From: Pacificoceanicola sp049341065
GTDB taxonomy: Bacteria > Pseudomonadota > Alphaproteobacteria > Rhodobacterales > Rhodobacteraceae
NCBI RefSeq assembly: GCF_049341065.1
Contig: NZ_JBMPIX010000006.1
Location: 186,001 to 250,000, forward strand
DNA length: 64,000 nucleotides
Direction: 5' to 3'
In this document: piece after piece, positions 25,398 through 38,825 of the stretch
Numbering within the stretch: the stretch's first letter is position 1
How the letters are laid out: each line of letters starts with the position of its first letter
The notes under the pieces: generated by a model
What the model was told of the DNA's origin: nothing
The model's database searches: none
Seen by the model: the letters and a program-made list of their open reading frames with translations, nothing else
Made by a program: the position numbers and the translations under genes

Positions 25398-26269
25398 CGG
25401 CGCCTGACCCGAGTTTCCCGCCAAAGCGTATACAACCCGGTGCCGACAATGATCGTCGCCCCCAGCAGTGCAACAGGCTTTGGCCATTCCCCGAAGAACA
25501 CCAGTCCGAGGATCAAGGACAATACAAGGCTCGTATAGCGGAACGGTGCGATGAAGCCGACTTCGCCCACCCGCATGACCATGACGCTTAGGGTGTAGCC
25601 TGCAACGATGAACAGGCTCGCCCCCGCCAGCAACGCCGTGGTGCGCTGCGTAAGCGGCACCCAGTCCTGTCCGAGCGACCAGAGCGCGGCAAAGACCAGG
25701 ACCGCCAGCGAGGTCACGAAGGTGACCGACAATGACGGCACCGCCGCCGAGATCCGCCGCGTGGTCAGGTCGCGCACTGTCACGCAAACCACGGCAGCCA
25801 AGGCCGATAGGGCGTAAACGTTGAACCCTTCGGTACCCGGTCGGACAATCAGCAGCATCCCGAAGAACCCCGCCGCAATGGCCAACCAGCGCCGCCAGCC
25901 CACGGGCTCGGCAAAGAACAGCGCGCTGCCCAGCGTTATGGTCAAGGGCAGCATCTGCAACAAGGCCGAGACGTTGGCAATCGGCATGTTGAACAGCGCG
26001 GTGAAGAAGAACAGCGCCGCGCCGACCTCGGCCACGGCACGCAGGGCAACCAGCGCCCGGTCGCGAGCCGGGAACCGGAAATGCAAAGCCCCTGCCCGCC
26101 ACGCCAACACCCCGATGAACAGGGTCGATACCATCCCTCGCAGCGTCAGCAATTGCGAAAGCGGCATGGCGGTGCCGATCCCTTTCACGCAGATGTCGCC
26201 AAAGGTGAAAGCCGCCATGGAGGCGATCATCAATATCGCGCCGCGATTGTTATCCGAGTGACTGGTCAT
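25373..26269 (-). CDS. DMT-superfamily (EamA) permease
   Basis: A 298-residue inner-membrane protein with two EamA repeats and about ten transmembrane helices, for example ILMIASMAAFTFGDICVKG at the start and ALLGATIIVGTGLYTLW at the end. Such permeases export or import small metabolites; the substrate cannot be read. The ATG at 26269 fits the family; a longer frame to 26305 is unlikely. The 3' end overlaps the convergent glycosyltransferase by 25 bases, and no terminator lies between them. The rpoC terminator is directly upstream. Confidence 0.9.
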   Translation of the reverse strand: MTSHSDNNRGAILMIASMAAFTFGDICVKGIGTAMPLSQLLTLRGMVSTLFIGVLAWRAGALHFRFPARDRALVALRAVAEVGAALFFFTALFNMPIANVSALLQMLPLTITLGSALFFAEPVGWRRWLAIAAGFFGMLLIVRPGTEGFNVYALSALAAVVCVTVRDLTTRRISAAVPSLSVTFVTSLAVLVFAALWSLGQDWVPLTQRTTALLAGASLFIVAGYTLSVMVMRVGEVGFIAPFRYTSLVLSLILGLVFFGEWPKPVALLGATIIVGTGLYTLWRETRVRRRQAKMRLT

Positions 26270-26334
26270 GAGGCCGCTGTACCAGCACCGCGCAAAGCCA
26301 GCCACGCCATTTGCGACATTCCCTGACGATCAAA

Positions 26335-26370
26335 AGAAAAACGCCCCCACCTTTCGGCAGGGGCGTTTTG
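26335..26370 (-). terminator. Rho-independent terminator after rpoC
   Basis: Ten to eleven base-pair stem (26341-26351 with 26356-26366, including GU pairs on RNA) and a T-rich tail on the minus strand (26335-26340). Confidence 0.88.
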
Positions 26371-26392
26371 AAGTCTCAACGAGAACCGCGAT

Positions 26393-30640
<4,248 letters not shown>

Positions 30641-30720
30641 GTGTTCCTCACAAATTCAGAGGGAAGCGGGGGAGTGCAAGGCGGCAAGGCCGCCCTGCGT
30701 GAGTGTCGGCAGTGGGTGCC

Positions 30721-33700
30721 TTACTCATCCTCCTCCGCATCCAGGAGTTCCATGTTGAGGCCCAGGCCGCGGACCTCTTTGACGAGAACGTTGAACGATT
30801 CCGGCACGCCGGCTTCGAAATTGTCCTCGCCCTTGACGATCGATTCATAGACCTTGGTCCGGCCTGCCACGTCGTCCGATTTCACCGTCAGCATTTCCTG
30901 CAGGGTGTAGGCGGCGCCGTAAGCTTCCAGAGCCCAGACCTCCATTTCCCCAAAACGCTGACCACCGAACTGCGCCTTACCACCCAGCGGCTGCTGCGTA
31001 ACGAGGCTGTAAGGTCCGGTCGAACGGGCGTGAATCTTGTCGTCCACAAGGTGGTGCAGTTTCAGCAGATACTTCATACCCACGGTCACCTTGCGGCTGA
31101 ACTGTTCACCCGAACGGCCATCGAACAGGATCGACTGACCAGAGGTGTCAAAGCCAGCACGACGCAACGAGTCGTTGACGTCAGCCTCTTTCGCGCCGTC
31201 AAAGACCGGGGTCGCGATCGGCACACCGCCGGTGACGTTTCCGGCAGCTTCAACAAGCTGGCCTTCGTCCATGCCTTTGATGCCTTCTTCATAGACCTCG
31301 TCACCGTAAGCGATGCGCATGGCTTCGCGAACCGGAGTCAGATCGCCAGTACGGCGATAGTCCTGCAGGGCTTCGTCAATCTCGACGCCCAAGGCACGCG
31401 CGGCCCAACCCATGTGGGTTTCAAGGATCTGACCGACGTTCATCCGCGACGGCACGCCCAGCGGGTTCAGACAGAAGTCGACCGGGGTCCCGTCCGCAAG
31501 GAACGGCATGTCTTCCATCGGAACAACGCGGGAAATAACGCCCTTGTTGCCGTGACGGCCAGCCATCTTGTCGCCCGGCTGAAGCTTGCGCTTCACGGCG
31601 ATGAAGACTTTGACCATCTTCATCACGCCCGGGGGCAGATCGTCGCCGCGACGGACCTTTTCGACCTTGTCTTCGAACCGTGCATCCAAAGCGCGCTTTT
31701 GCACTTCGTACTGTTCGTGCAGGGCTTCGACGTGCTTGGCGTCCTCTTCTTCACCGAGGGCCAGCTGCCACCACTGACCACGGGTCAGGGAGCTGAGCAG
31801 TTCCTCGTTGATTTCCGAGTTCGGCTTCACACCTTTCGGGCCTTTGACCGCAGTCTTGCCTTCGATCATCGAGCGCAGACGCGCATAGATGTTGCGGTCA
31901 AGGATCGCCAGCTCGTCGTCGCGGTCGCGCGCGAGGCTTTCGATCTCTTCCCGCTCGATCTGCAGTGCACGTTCGTCTTTTTCCACACCGTGGCGGTTAA
32001 AGACGCGCACCTCGACAACTGTACCGTAATCACCCGGCTTCACACGCAGCGAGGTATCGCGCACGTCCGAGGCCTTTTCACCGAAGATGGCGCGGAGGAG
32101 TTTTTCTTCCGGCGTCATCGGGCTTTCGCCCTTCGGAGTGATCTTGCCGACAAGGATATCGCCCGGCTCGACGTCAGCGCCGATATAGACGATACCCGCT
32201 TCGTCGAGGTTGCGCAGGGCTTCCTCGCCGACGTTCGGGATGTCGCGGGTGATCTCTTCCGGCCCAAGCTTGGTGTCGCGGGCGGCGACTTCGAATTCCT
32301 CGATGTGCACCGAAGTGAACACGTCGTCGCGCGAAATACGCTCGGAGATCAGGATCGAGTCTTCGTAGTTGTAACCGTTCCACGGCATGAAGGCGACGAT
32401 CACGTTCTTGCCAAGGGCCAATTCGCCCATATCGGTCGAGGGACCATCGGCAATCACTTCGCCCTTCTGAACCGTGTCACCCACCTTCACCAAAGGCTTC
32501 TGGTTGATACAGGTATTCTGGTTCGAACGCTGGAATTTGCGCATCCGGTAGATGTCAACGCCGGCATCGCCAAGTTCCAGATCCGAGGTTGCCCGGATCA
32601 CGATACGCTGCGCATCGACCTGGTCGATGATGCCCGCACGCTTGGCCATGACGGCCGCGCCCGAGTCCCGTGCCACGATTTCTTCGATCCCGGTGCCCAC
32701 CAAAGGCGCCTCGGCGCGCAGGGTCGGAACTGCCTGACGTTGCATGTTCGAGCCCATCAGAGCGCGGTTGGCGTCGTCGTTTTCAAGGAAGGGGATCAGC
32801 GATGCCGCGACCGAGACCAGCTGCTTAGGCGAAACGTCGATCAGATCGACGTTTTCGCTGGGCGACAACGTGTAGTCACCGGATTTCCGGGTGCTGACCA
32901 GATCGTTGATGAACTTGCCATTCTCGTCCAGCGTCGCGTTGGCCTGCGCCACGGTGTGACGCATTTCCTCGGTCGCGGACATGTAATGCACTTCGTCGGT
33001 GACCTGACGGTCCTTGACCACGCGATATGGGGTCTCGATAAAGCCATACTTGTTCACGCGCGCGAAGGTGGCGAGCGAGTTGATCAGACCGATGTTCGGG
33101 CCTTCCGGCGTTTCAATCGGGCACATCCGGCCATAGTGCGTCGGGTGTACGTCGCGCACTTCGAAGCCAGCGCGTTCGCGGGTCAGACCGCCCGGCCCAA
33201 GCGCCGACAGGCGACGCTTGTGCGTCACTTCCGACAGCGGGTTGGTCTGGTCCATAAACTGCGACAGCTGCGAGGAGCCGAAGAATTCGCGCACAGCGGC
33301 AGCTGCCGGTTTCGCGTTGATCAGATCCTGCGGCATCACCGTGTCGATCTCGACCGAGGACATACGTTCCTTGATCGCGCGCTCCATGCGGAGCAGGCCA
33401 ACGCGGTACTGGTTTTCCATCAGCTCGCCGACCGAGCGCACGCGGCGGTTGCCGAGGTGGTCGATGTCGTCGATGTCGCCGCGACCGTCGCGCAGATCCA
33501 CCAGCGCCTTGATACACTGAACGATGTCGTCACGATCCAGCGTGCGCTGCGTGTCTTCCTTGTCCAGCGCGAGGCGCATGTTCATCTTCACGCGGCCAAC
33601 GGCGGACAGGTCATAACGCTCGCTATCGAAGAACAGCGTGTCGAACAGGTTCGACGCGGCTTCGACGGTGGGCGGCTCACCCGGGCGCATGACGCGATAG

Positions 33701-34857
33701 ATATCCATGAGCGCGGTGTCGCGGCCCATGTTCTTGTCCTGCGCCATGGTGTTGCGCATGTAGGGACCGACGTTGATGTTGTCGATGTCCAGAACAGGGA
33801 TCTCGGTCACACCGGCGTCAACCAGCTCTTTGAGCGTACCGCCGGTTACGTCACCGTCCTTGTCCACTTCCCAAGTCAGCTCATCACCAGCCTCGACGTA
33901 GATCGCGCCGGTTTCTTCGTTGATGATATCTTTGGCGGCGAACTTGCCGACGATGGCCTGGAACGGCACCAGCAGCGTCTTGACCTTGCCTTCGTCGATC
34001 AGCTTCTTGACCGCGCGGGGCGTGACCTTTTTGGTTGCCTCGGCAATGACTTCACCACTGTCGGCATCGACCAGATCAAAGGTCGGGCGGGTGCCGCGCA
34101 CACGCTCGGGGAAGAACTTGGTGGCCCAGCCTTCACCTTTGCGCAGGGTGTAGGTCACCGTGTCGTAATAGGCGTCCATGATCGCCTCTTGGTCCAGACC
34201 AAGCGCGTACAGAAGCGTGGTCACCGGAAGTTTGCGGCGACGGTCGATGCGGGCAAAGACAATGTCCTTGGCGTCGAATTCGAAATCCAGCCACGAGCCG
34301 CGATAGGGAATGATGCGGCAGGCGAACAGCAGTTTGCCGGACGAGTGCGTCTTGCCCTTGTCGTGGTCAAAGAACACGCCGGGGGAACGGTGCATCTGGG
34401 ACACGATCACGCGCTCGGTGCCGTTCACGATGAACGTCCCGTTGGGGGTCATCAGGGGCATGTCGCCCATGAAAACGTCTTGTTCCTTGATGTCCTTGAC
34501 CGACTTGGCGCCGGTATCTTCGTCGATATCGAACACGATCAGGCGCAGCGTCACCTTGAGCGGAGCGCTGTACGTCATGTCGCGCTGCATACACTCTTCG
34601 ACGTCATACTTCGGCTTTTCCAGCTCGTAGTTGACGAATTCGAGAACTGCGGTCTCGTTGAAGTCTTTGATCGGGAAAACCGATTGGAAGACACCCTTGA
34701 TGCCTTCGCCGTCCAGCGGTTGGGGCTGATCCCCCGAGTCGAGGAAAAGCTTGTATGAAGATTTCTGAACCTCAATGAGGTTCGGCATTTCAAGCACTTC
34801 GCGGATCTTGCCATAATAGCGGCGAAGACGTTTTTGTCCGAGGAAGCTTTGCGCCAT
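30721..34857 (-). CDS. rpoB: DNA-directed RNA polymerase subunit beta
   Basis: A 1378-residue beta subunit with MAQSFLGQKRLRRYYGKIRE. The rifampicin region reads GSSQLSQFMDQTNPLSEVTH followed by KRRLSALGPGG, with the wild-type Asp, His and Ser, so no resistance change is seen. The ATG at 34857 matches the universal start; an 18-codon upstream extension is discarded. Upstream is a 669-base spacer with a terminator and two hairpins, so rpoB-rpoC may have its own promoter rather than depend on rplJ-rplL. Confidence 0.99.
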   Translation of the reverse strand: MAQSFLGQKRLRRYYGKIREVLEMPNLIEVQKSSYKLFLDSGDQPQPLDGEGIKGVFQSVFPIKDFNETAVLEFVNYELEKPKYDVEECMQRDMTYSAPLKVTLRLIVFDIDEDTGAKSVKDIKEQDVFMGDMPLMTPNGTFIVNGTERVIVSQMHRSPGVFFDHDKGKTHSSGKLLFACRIIPYRGSWLDFEFDAKDIVFARIDRRRKLPVTTLLYALGLDQEAIMDAYYDTVTYTLRKGEGWATKFFPERVRGTRPTFDLVDADSGEVIAEATKKVTPRAVKKLIDEGKVKTLLVPFQAIVGKFAAKDIINEETGAIYVEAGDELTWEVDKDGDVTGGTLKELVDAGVTEIPVLDIDNINVGPYMRNTMAQDKNMGRDTALMDIYRVMRPGEPPTVEAASNLFDTLFFDSERYDLSAVGRVKMNMRLALDKEDTQRTLDRDDIVQCIKALVDLRDGRGDIDDIDHLGNRRVRSVGELMENQYRVGLLRMERAIKERMSSVEIDTVMPQDLINAKPAAAAVREFFGSSQLSQFMDQTNPLSEVTHKRRLSALGPGGLTRERAGFEVRDVHPTHYGRMCPIETPEGPNIGLINSLATFARVNKYGFIETPYRVVKDRQVTDEVHYMSATEEMRHTVAQANATLDENGKFINDLVSTRKSGDYTLSPSENVDLIDVSPKQLVSVAASLIPFLENDDANRALMGSNMQRQAVPTLRAEAPLVGTGIEEIVARDSGAAVMAKRAGIIDQVDAQRIVIRATSDLELGDAGVDIYRMRKFQRSNQNTCINQKPLVKVGDTVQKGEVIADGPSTDMGELALGKNVIVAFMPWNGYNYEDSILISERISRDDVFTSVHIEEFEVAARDTKLGPEEITRDIPNVGEEALRNLDEAGIVYIGADVEPGDILVGKITPKGESPMTPEEKLLRAIFGEKASDVRDTSLRVKPGDYGTVVEVRVFNRHGVEKDERALQIEREEIESLARDRDDELAILDRNIYARLRSMIEGKTAVKGPKGVKPNSEINEELLSSLTRGQWWQLALGEEEDAKHVEALHEQYEVQKRALDARFEDKVEKVRRGDDLPPGVMKMVKVFIAVKRKLQPGDKMAGRHGNKGVISRVVPMEDMPFLADGTPVDFCLNPLGVPSRMNVGQILETHMGWAARALGVEIDEALQDYRRTGDLTPVREAMRIAYGDEVYEEGIKGMDEGQLVEAAGNVTGGVPIATPVFDGAKEADVNDSLRRAGFDTSGQSILFDGRSGEQFSRKVTVGMKYLLKLHHLVDDKIHARSTGPYSLVTQQPLGGKAQFGGQRFGEMEVWALEAYGAAYTLQEMLTVKSDDVAGRTKVYESIVKGEDNFEAGVPESFNVLVKEVRGLGLNMELLDAEEDE

Positions 34858-35238
34858 GAGTGGGGCCACCCTTTTCATTTCTCTGCCTGGATACTTCTGC
34901 TGTCGGGCCACAGCGACGCATCTCGTCAGTGACGATACGAACTCAGGTCCATTCTCGACGGGCGTCCCACCGCCTGTCTCTCGATCCGGAAGTTCCTACC
35001 TTGGAAAGACCCTCCGCAGAGGAGCTTGCCAAGCACAGGACAGTGTTGATCGGGTCCGCGCCATACGCCAAAATTCGGCGTTTCCATCATGTTCTGGTGT
35101 GATTACCGGATGTGGAGGCTATGGGATGCGGTTTCAATAGTGCTTCGGAGCCACCTCACAGCCTGCAACAGACAAAAAGCGGCTTCGAATCGCTCGAACC
35201 CGCGGGAGACTTCCGAATATTCGGTGAACAACAAGAAC

Positions 35239-35296
35239 GCAAGTCCCCCTACGGGGATTTGCTGACTTTTGCCGTTAGTAGACAATGGCAAAAGTC
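35239..35296. repeat. Two adjacent palindromes in the rplL-rpoB spacer
   Basis: Palindrome 1 pairs 35239-35248 with 35253-35262 (four-base loop). Palindrome 2 pairs GACTTTTGCC (35264-35273) with GGCAAAAGTC (35287-35296), loop of 13. They are one base apart and neither has a T-run. Such units resemble dispersed intergenic palindromes, or an RNase III type processing site between rplL and rpoB. Confidence 0.6.
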
Positions 35297-35463
35297 GCGC
35301 AAAAGGTCAAGTTGCGATGCAGACAGGATAAACAGAGCGTTTACAATGAACAAAGCCGCCATTTCAGGCCACCGCCAAAATCCGTCTTTTCGGGGCGAAC
35401 CCCGCCAGCCTCTCGAAAAGTTGAGCGTCGCTTGGAAATTCCCCTTCCCTGAAAAGGCATCGC

Positions 35464-35500
35464 ACAAAAAAACAAGCGCCCCCGACCGGGAGCGCTTGCC
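35464..35500 (-). terminator. Rho-independent terminator after rplL
   Basis: Stem 35474-35483 with 35488-35497 (one non-Watson-Crick pair) and a T-rich tail on the minus strand (seven A on the plus strand at 35466-35472). In E. coli this site is an attenuator that reduces rpoBC transcription relative to rplJL; the same role is possible. Confidence 0.85.
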
Positions 35501-35526
35501 TTGCAAAAACAGCCCGAAGGCCGGAA

Positions 35527-35907
35527 TTACTTGAGCTCGACTTCGGCGCCTGCCTCTTCGAGCTTCTTCTTGATTTCCTCGGCTTCGTCCTTGGAAACGC
35601 CTTCTTTGACGGCCTTGCCACCGGCTTCGACGAGGTCTTTGGCTTCTTTCAGGCCAAGACCGGTGATGCCGCGGACTTCTTTGATCACGTTGATCTTCTT
35701 GTCGCCAGCCGACTTGAGGATCACGTCAAATTCGGTCTGCTCCTCAGCAGCGTCGCCACCGGCGTCGCCTGCGGGGCCGGCCATCATCACAGCGCCGCCA
35801 GCGGCGGGCTCGATGCCATACTCGTCCTTGAGGATGGTTTTCAGTTCTTGTGCTTCAAGCAGCGTCAGGTTGACGATTTGCTCAGCAAGTGCTTTCAGAT
35901 CAGCCAT
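35527..35907 (-). CDS. rplL: 50S ribosomal protein L7/L12
   Basis: A 126-residue stalk protein that recruits translational GTPases. N-terminal dimerisation part MADLKALAEQIVNLTLLEAQ, an Ala/Gly-rich hinge (AAGGAVMMAGPAGDAGGDAA), and the C-terminal domain with VKEVRGITGLGLKEAKDLVE. ATG at 35907 is standard. Confidence 0.98.
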   Translation of the reverse strand: MADLKALAEQIVNLTLLEAQELKTILKDEYGIEPAAGGAVMMAGPAGDAGGDAAEEQTEFDVILKSAGDKKINVIKEVRGITGLGLKEAKDLVEAGGKAVKEGVSKDEAEEIKKKLEEAGAEVELK

Positions 35908-35982
35908 TTTGAGACTCTTTCCGTTATATAAGATGTGTTCCAACGCGTGGGCCTAAACCCTGCGAAGATCCTTTCAGCTGCC

Positions 35983-36495
35983 TTACGCCGCTTTTTCCTC
36001 GATAGTGGAGAGGATGGAAGCGATGTTCGATGCAGGTGCGCCAATAGCGCCGGCGATGTTCGATGCGGGTGCGCCGATGCAGCCGACGATGGAAGCAATA
36101 AGCTCCTCGCGCGACGGCATTTTCGACACGGCTTCGACACCGGACCGGTCCAGAGCCGTTCCGCCCATGTTCCCGCCGAGGATCTCAAATTTCTTGTTAT
36201 CCTTGGCGAAATCCTCGACCACCTTGGCAGCTGCCACGGGGTCTTCGGAATAGGTCAGTACGGTCATGCCATCGAGAAGAGCGGCAATGCTTGCGCACTG
36301 CGAACCCTCGAGGGCGATCTTGGCGAGCCTGTTCTTGGCGACGCGGACCGAAGCATCGGCAGCGCGTGCACGCCCCCGAAGATCCTGCATCTCGGCAACT
36401 GTGAGACCTTCGTAGCGGCTAACCACCACGACGCCAGAGCTTTCGAAGATCTGGCCGAGTTCCTCGACCAATTTCTCTTTCTGGGCTCTATCCAC
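35983..36495 (-). CDS. rplJ: 50S ribosomal protein L10
   Basis: A 170-residue L10 that anchors L7/L12 dimers through its C-terminal helix. The GTG at 36495 is chosen (MDRAQKEKLVEELGQIF) because GGAG lies seven bases upstream and this is the family N-terminus; the open frame continues 20 codons upstream. The C-terminal region holds a tandem duplication IGAPASNIA-G-A-IGAPASNIA just before the stalk helix. The gene is separated from rplA by an inserted secreted-protein gene and a terminator. Confidence 0.96.
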   Translation of the reverse strand: MDRAQKEKLVEELGQIFESSGVVVVSRYEGLTVAEMQDLRGRARAADASVRVAKNRLAKIALEGSQCASIAALLDGMTVLTYSEDPVAAAKVVEDFAKDNKKFEILGGNMGGTALDRSGVEAVSKMPSREELIASIVGCIGAPASNIAGAIGAPASNIASILSTIEEKAA

Positions 36496-36830
36496 AGTTT
36501 CACTCCAAATTGTGGAGGGCGGACCCTCCGGCTCATTCCAGCTGGCAATTGCCAACCAAGAAGTCCGAGGGGCGTCGCATCACTTGAGCCCGGCGCACGA
36601 ATGCACCCGGAGAGATGTCTCTTCCCGTCTCAGGCAGGAATTACAGGCCAGGGCCAACCCACCGTCTCGGACGAAATAGAGGACACCGACGAATCACGCA
36701 GGTGCCCTCAGAGCGCTGGCTACCTGTTTTTGGATAGCTTGCCAACCCATCTCCTGCGGCGGTTGGCACGAGCACTTTGAAATGATGGAAACCGGGCGCT
36801 CTTAGCCCCGCCCCCTTTGATGCACAGCCT
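36496..36830 (-). promoter_or_regulatory. Probable 5' leader of rplJ (L10 leader-like)
   Basis: A 335-base spacer upstream of rplJ without ORF support. It contains several potential stems, including one just before the Shine-Dalgarno (around 36510-36530). In many bacteria such a leader binds L10(L12)4 for autogenous repression. That it works here is inference; no consensus was matched in detail. Confidence 0.4.
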
Positions 36831-37331
36831 CTAGCGTGCGATCTCAATCCGGACCAGTTGAACAACCGTCTGGTTGACGAAATTTCGCTCTGCCGCCTCT
36901 TCCTTGGTCACAGGAAAGACCAGCCAGATCGGACCCATCTCCTGCACACCCAGCGGTCGTCCATTCAGGTCCAACGCCAAAAGGGCGCTTTGTTGCAGGG
37001 CATCAGAAAACGCTATTTCCAGAACGTCATCCTGGGCCGAGACCGCGCGCAACGTGCCTCCGTCAATGCCAAGCGATGACAAGAAAGCGCCAAGGGTCAC
37101 TCCGGAAAGCCGACGCTCTTTAGTGTCGAGCGACGTGATTGTCTGGAATTCGTGCCAACCGCGGCTTGCCAGCATTTCCCGGTCAAACCGCAGCAAGTTG
37201 GTGTTCATCCGCGCGGGAAGCGCACCGGATACGGTCAGAATTGCCGGGGGTTTGAGGCCTTCCATCGCCAAGCCCGCCGTTCCAAATGAACCGGTGACCA
37301 AGACAAACCCAAGTACGAGAAACCGAAGCAT
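36831..37331 (-). CDS. Secreted small molybdopterin-binding-domain (oxidoreductase-like) protein
   Basis: A 166-residue protein with a signal peptide (MLRFLVLGFVLVTGSFGTAGLA) and a single domain of the oxidoreductase molybdopterin-binding type. Recognisable parts are ILTVSGALPARMNTNLLRFDREML, the LSGVTLGAFLSSLGI block, and GPIWLVFPVTKEEA. Standalone forms of this domain lack the cofactor Cys and are of unknown role; no catalytic Cys is seen. It lies between rplA and rplJ in the same direction, downstream of a terminator. Confidence 0.72.
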   Translation of the reverse strand: MLRFLVLGFVLVTGSFGTAGLAMEGLKPPAILTVSGALPARMNTNLLRFDREMLASRGWHEFQTITSLDTKERRLSGVTLGAFLSSLGIDGGTLRAVSAQDDVLEIAFSDALQQSALLALDLNGRPLGVQEMGPIWLVFPVTKEEAAERNFVNQTVVQLVRIEIAR

Positions 37332-37402
37332 AAAAAGACCCTATCGCATGGACACACTCTGTTTGTTCTCCCGCCGAAACCCTAACGCAGTCTTTCAAAC
37401 AA

Positions 37403-37436
37403 AGAAAAAGGCAGGCCACGCGGGCCTGCCTTTTCC
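37403..37436 (-). terminator. Rho-independent terminator after rplA
   Basis: Eight-base stem (37410-37417 with 37423-37430) and a five-base T-run on the minus strand (37405-37409). Confidence 0.88.
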
Positions 37437-37455
37437 GAAAAATTGTGATCGTTGA

Positions 37456-38154
37456 TCAGTTGCCGGTCGCGTTGGACACGTCGACGGAAACCCCCGGGCC
37501 CATGGAAGAGCTCAGAGCGATCTTCTTCATGTAGGTGCCCTTGGCGCCGGTCGGCTTGGCTGCAGAAACCGCCGCGACAAATGCGCGGATGTTTTCGGCA
37601 AGCTTGGCCTCGTCGAAGGAGACCTTGCCAACGCCTGCGTGAACCACGCCGGCTTTCTCGGCCTTGAACTGAACCTGACCGCCTTTGGCAGCCTTTACGG
37701 CCTCGGCGACATCCATGGTCACAGTGCCAACCTTGGGGTTCGGCATCAGGTTGCGCGGGCCAAGCACCTTACCCAGACGACCGACGATCGGCATCATGTC
37801 CGGGGTTGCGATGCAGCGGTCAAAGTCGATGGTGCCGCCCTGAACGGTTTCCATCAGATCCTCTGCGCCAACGATGTCTGCGCCAGCGGCCAGAGCTTCG
37901 TCTGCTTTCGGGCCACGGGCAAAGACCGCAACGCGCACGGTTTTGCCGGTGCCGTTCGGCAGGCCGACAACGCCGCGAACCATCTGGTCAGCGTGACGCG
38001 GGTCAACACCAAGGTTCATCGCGATTTCAACGGTCTCGTCGAACTTGGTGTTCGAGTTGCCCTTGATCAGTGCGACGGCTTCTTCGACGGTGATGTCTTC
38101 TTTGCCAGCAAAAGCTTCGCGGGCTGCGCGGGTACGTTTTCCAAGCTTTGCCAT
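37456..38154 (-). CDS. rplA: 50S ribosomal protein L1
   Basis: A 232-residue L1 of the mobile stalk over the E site. MAKLGKRTRAAREAFAGKED at the start and TDVSNATGN-like ending (VDVSNATGN) fit. In E. coli L1 represses the L11 operon. It is one base from the rplK stop, hence coupled to it. ATG at 38154; the longer frame to 38193 overlaps rplK. Confidence 0.98.
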   Translation of the reverse strand: MAKLGKRTRAAREAFAGKEDITVEEAVALIKGNSNTKFDETVEIAMNLGVDPRHADQMVRGVVGLPNGTGKTVRVAVFARGPKADEALAAGADIVGAEDLMETVQGGTIDFDRCIATPDMMPIVGRLGKVLGPRNLMPNPKVGTVTMDVAEAVKAAKGGQVQFKAEKAGVVHAGVGKVSFDEAKLAENIRAFVAAVSAAKPTGAKGTYMKKIALSSSMGPGVSVDVSNATGN

Positions 38155-38155
38155 A

Positions 38156-38605
38156 TTACTTAACCTCGATGCCCATCGACGTGGCAGAGCCAACGATGAT
38201 CTTCATTGCCGCTTCCACGTCGTTCGCCGAGAGATCTTTCATCTTGGCTTCGGCGATTTCACGGACCTGCTTGACGGTCACGGATGCGATTGTCTCACGA
38301 CCGGGGTTCTCGGCACCACGGGGGCGGTTACGCTTGCCCACGGGCTTCAGGCCAGCGGCTTTCTTCAGGTAGTAAGACGCGGGCGGCGTCTTGATGTCCA
38401 TGGTGAAGGACTTGTCCTGATAGTAGGTGATCACGGTCGGGCACGGCGCGCCGGGCTCCATTTCCTGCGTCTTGGCGTTGAACGCCTTGCAGAATTCCAT
38501 GATGTTGATGCCGCGCTGACCCAGGGCGGGGCCCACGGGCGGCGAGGGGTTGGCTTTGCCTGCAGGGATCTGCAGCTTCATCTTGCCAGCAAGCTTCTTG
38601 GCCAT
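38156..38605 (-). CDS. rplK: 50S ribosomal protein L11
   Basis: A 149-residue L11 of the GTPase-associated centre, also required for RelA activation. MAKKLAGKMKLQIPAGKANP, the Pro-rich loop PSPPVGPALGQRGINIMEFC, and the C-terminal rRNA-binding domain are all present. The 220-base gap upstream (38606-38825) should hold its promoter. Confidence 0.98.
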   Translation of the reverse strand: MAKKLAGKMKLQIPAGKANPSPPVGPALGQRGINIMEFCKAFNAKTQEMEPGAPCPTVITYYQDKSFTMDIKTPPASYYLKKAAGLKPVGKRNRPRGAENPGRETIASVTVKQVREIAEAKMKDLSANDVEAAMKIIVGSATSMGIEVK

Positions 38606-38825
38606 TGGCTGTCTCCTTTACAACACCCCGCGAACGCGTTCTTGGGGCTGGTGAGTTGCGTGGTCAGGTCCGGATATCGCGATACCCTCGCCTCCCACGA
38701 TGGCGACGGCCTGCGACTCATCGCAGACCACCGAAGCCCGGCGCATATCGCAGCTTTGGAAAGCGATCAACCCCGCATAGGCAAAAGCAACGGGTTTTGG
38801 CGGTGTCCTGGCACGCCGGTCATCG

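Larger units (their letters stand above)
34858..35526. other. 669-base spacer between rplL and rpoB
   Basis: No convincing gene. A 140-codon plus-strand frame (35112-35534) was considered and rejected. The spacer holds the rplL terminator (35464-35500), a pair of adjacent hairpins (35239-35296), and presumably an rpoB promoter and leader. It is longer than the corresponding spacer in E. coli. Confidence 0.6.

Noticed and set aside
35112..35534. 140-codon plus-strand frame in the rplL-rpoB spacer
   Set aside because: It runs through two palindromes and the rplL terminator, has no Shine-Dalgarno, and its composition is not protein-like.
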